This document shows, in pieces, positions 52,285 to 53,545 of a DNA stretch of 53,545 nucleotides. This DNA is from DASZGI01 sp035938995. Lineage in GTDB: Bacteria; Actinomycetota; Actinomycetes; Streptomycetales; Catenulisporaceae. Made by a program: the position numbers and the translations under genes. Numbering within the stretch: the stretch's first letter is position 1; each line of letters begins with the position of its first letter. The stretch covers positions 1 to 53,545 of the forward strand of contig NZ_DASZGI010000352.1 in assembly GCF_035938995.1 (NCBI RefSeq), read 5' to 3'. The notes beneath the pieces are model-generated. The model was not told where the DNA came from. It worked only from the letters and a program-made list of their open reading frames with translations, and did no database searches.

Positions 52285-53545
52285 GGCACGCGCGGCCCGT
52301 CCCGCCGCGCCCCGCAGGCAGCCCCCTCTCCCCGCGCGGCCTGTTCAAGCGCCTGTCGCTCCAGGGCCGTTTCGCCCTCCTCGCCGCCGTCGCGGTGTCG
52401 GTGGCGGTGGTCGGCGCGGCCCTCGCCTCGTACTTCCTGGTGCGCGACCAGCTCTACGGCGAGATCAACAACAACCTGTCGCGAGCGTCTTACATCGGCC
52501 AGCACGCGGGTGGCGCCTCGGGCGGCCCCGAGGAACCCGCCGCGAACCTTGGGGGCGGGGGGCCAGGGCCCCCACACAGTGCCGCCAACTTGCTCTCAAT
52601 GTGCCTCAACGGTCAAACGTTCGGACCCGGCGGCGGCTTCGGCGGGAACATGACCGAGATCATCCGCTCGGACGGCGTCACTTGCGCATCGGGCGGCGGG
52701 TCCACAGTCAACACGACGGAGATGAAGCCGACGGCGACGCAGATCGCCGTCGCGTCCGGAACGCAGGTGGGCGGCGTCTTCTACGACGACTACATCAATG
52801 GCGAACACGTCCGCGTCTACACCACCTCGCCCGAGTCCGGGTATGCGATCTCCTTCATCCAATCGCTGACCAACGTCGACTCCTCGCTGGGGCACCTGGA
52901 GCTCTGGCTCGCCGTTGCCGCGGCCGGCGGGATCGCGTTGGCATCCCTCGCAGGTCTCGTGCTCGCCCGGTCGGCCACCCGCCCGGTGCGCCGGCTCACC
53001 GCGGCGGTCGAACACGTCGCGAGAACTGAAGACCTTTCCATCCGCCTGCCGGTGAACGGCAAGGACGAGCTCAACCGGCTCGGGGCGAGCTTCAACAAGA
53101 TGACCAAGTCGTTGAAGAACTCGCGCGACCGGCAACGTCAACTCATCGCCGACGCAGGCCACGAACTTCGCACTCCGCTCACATCCCTCCGCACCAACGT
53201 CGACCTCCTCCTCAAGAGCGAACGCACCGGCCGCGAACTGCCACCCGGTCGCCGCGAGAGCATGCTCGAGAGCGTGGATCAGCAGCTGCACGAGCTGTCC
53301 GGCCTGGTCACCGACCTGCTCGAGCTCTCGCGCGGGCAGGAGGGCGGCGCTCGCAAGACGATGCGCGTGGCGTTGCACGAGAGCGTCGGCCGAGCCGTCG
53401 AGCGAGCCCGGCTGCGCGGCCCCGGCCTGACCTTCGACGTCGAGATCGAGCCCTGGTACGTCCAGGGCGACCCGACCAGCGTCGACCGAGCTGTCGTCAA
53501 CCTCCTGGACAACGCGGTGAAGTTCAGCCCGGCCGGAGGCACCGT
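52281..53545 (+). CDS. Sensor histidine kinase, MprB-like (3' end outside window)
   Basis: The frame is open from the ATG at 52281 to the window edge (about 421 residues). TM1 is near residues 31-53, TM2 near 207-230. The extracytoplasmic domain between them has Gly/Pro-rich linkers. A HAMP domain (SATRPVRRLTAAVEHVA) leads to the dimerisation helix DAGHELRTPLTSLRTNVDLL with phospho-acceptor H294. The N-box VVNLLDNAVKFS is just reached. It should phosphorylate the response regulator encoded 4 bp upstream. The pair resembles MprAB, an envelope-stress system; the signal is not known. Confidence 0.94.
   Translation, partial: MRHARPVPPRPAGSPLSPRGLFKRLSLQGRFALLAAVAVSVAVVGAALASYFLVRDQLYGEINNNLSRASYIGQHAGGASGGPEEPAANLGGGGPGPPHSAANLLSMCLNGQTFGPGGGFGGNMTEIIRSDGVTCASGGGSTVNTTEMKPTATQIAVASGTQVGGVFYDDYINGEHVRVYTTSPESGYAISFIQSLTNVDSSLGHLELWLAVAAAGGIALASLAGLVLARSATRPVRRLTAAVEHVARTEDLSIRLPVNGKDELNRLGASFNKMTKSLKNSRDRQRQLIADAGHELRTPLTSLRTNVDLLLKSERTGRELPPGRRESMLESVDQQLHELSGLVTDLLELSRGQEGGARKTMRVALHESVGRAVERARLRGPGLTFDVEIEPWYVQGDPTSVDRAVVNLLDNAVKFSPAGGT

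Overview
The window is chromosomal DNA from a high-GC actinomycete. Three features support this: a phosphatidylinositol mannoside (PIM) gene cluster, a fused FbiC for coenzyme F420, and an actinobacterial EF-G2. The gene order thrS, HIT, EF-G2, pgsA, patA, pimA, pdxS, pdxT, yebC, ruvCAB, yajC, secDF resembles Streptomyces and its relatives (Catenulispora-type organisms are possible). I cannot name the genus from sequence alone. No rRNA, tRNA, CRISPR array, transposase or integrase gene was seen.

Region 1 (1-19763) is a conserved housekeeping block, almost all on the minus strand. In transcription order it holds thrS, a HIT-family Ap4A phosphorylase and a polytopic membrane protein. The PIM operon pgsA-patA-pimA follows with a LemA-like gene, then a VapBC toxin-antitoxin pair and pdxS-pdxT (PLP synthesis). 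The block ends with yebC, ruvC-ruvA-ruvB and yajC-secD-secF. A plus-strand EF-G2 gene sits inside this block and its 3' end overlaps the convergent membrane-protein gene.

Region 2 (19764-27624) carries a four-TM membrane protein gene broken by a frameshift in a (GC)5 tract, an SPFH-domain protein, a DUF1028 protein next to fbiC, and an iron-sulfur L-serine dehydratase (sdaA).

Region 3 (27592-29345) is the most unusual part. The last 33 bp of sdaA, which encode its catalytic C-terminal cysteine tail, are repeated 1,721 bp downstream (31 of 33 identical, the last 21 exact). Between the copies lies one gene, an AAA ATPase fused to a PD-(D/E)XK-like nuclease domain. This looks like a minimal site-specific insertion that rebuilds the end of its target gene.

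Region 4 (29346-53545) is accessory. It holds a secreted protein / five-TM His-rich membrane protein / Tat-lipoprotein Rieske operon and a PucR regulator divergent from an SDR-hydrolase operon. Next come TetR-USP and MarR-quinone reductase pairs with clear palindromic operator candidates, an acyltransferase-3 protein and an intact acetoacetyl-CoA synthetase. They are followed by an XRE regulator divergent from an unknown protein, an APC permease and a GNAT acetyltransferase. The region ends with an acetyl-CoA-synthetase-like protein lacking its P-loop and C-terminal domain, its GAF-domain regulator, and an MprAB-like two-component system cut by the window edge.
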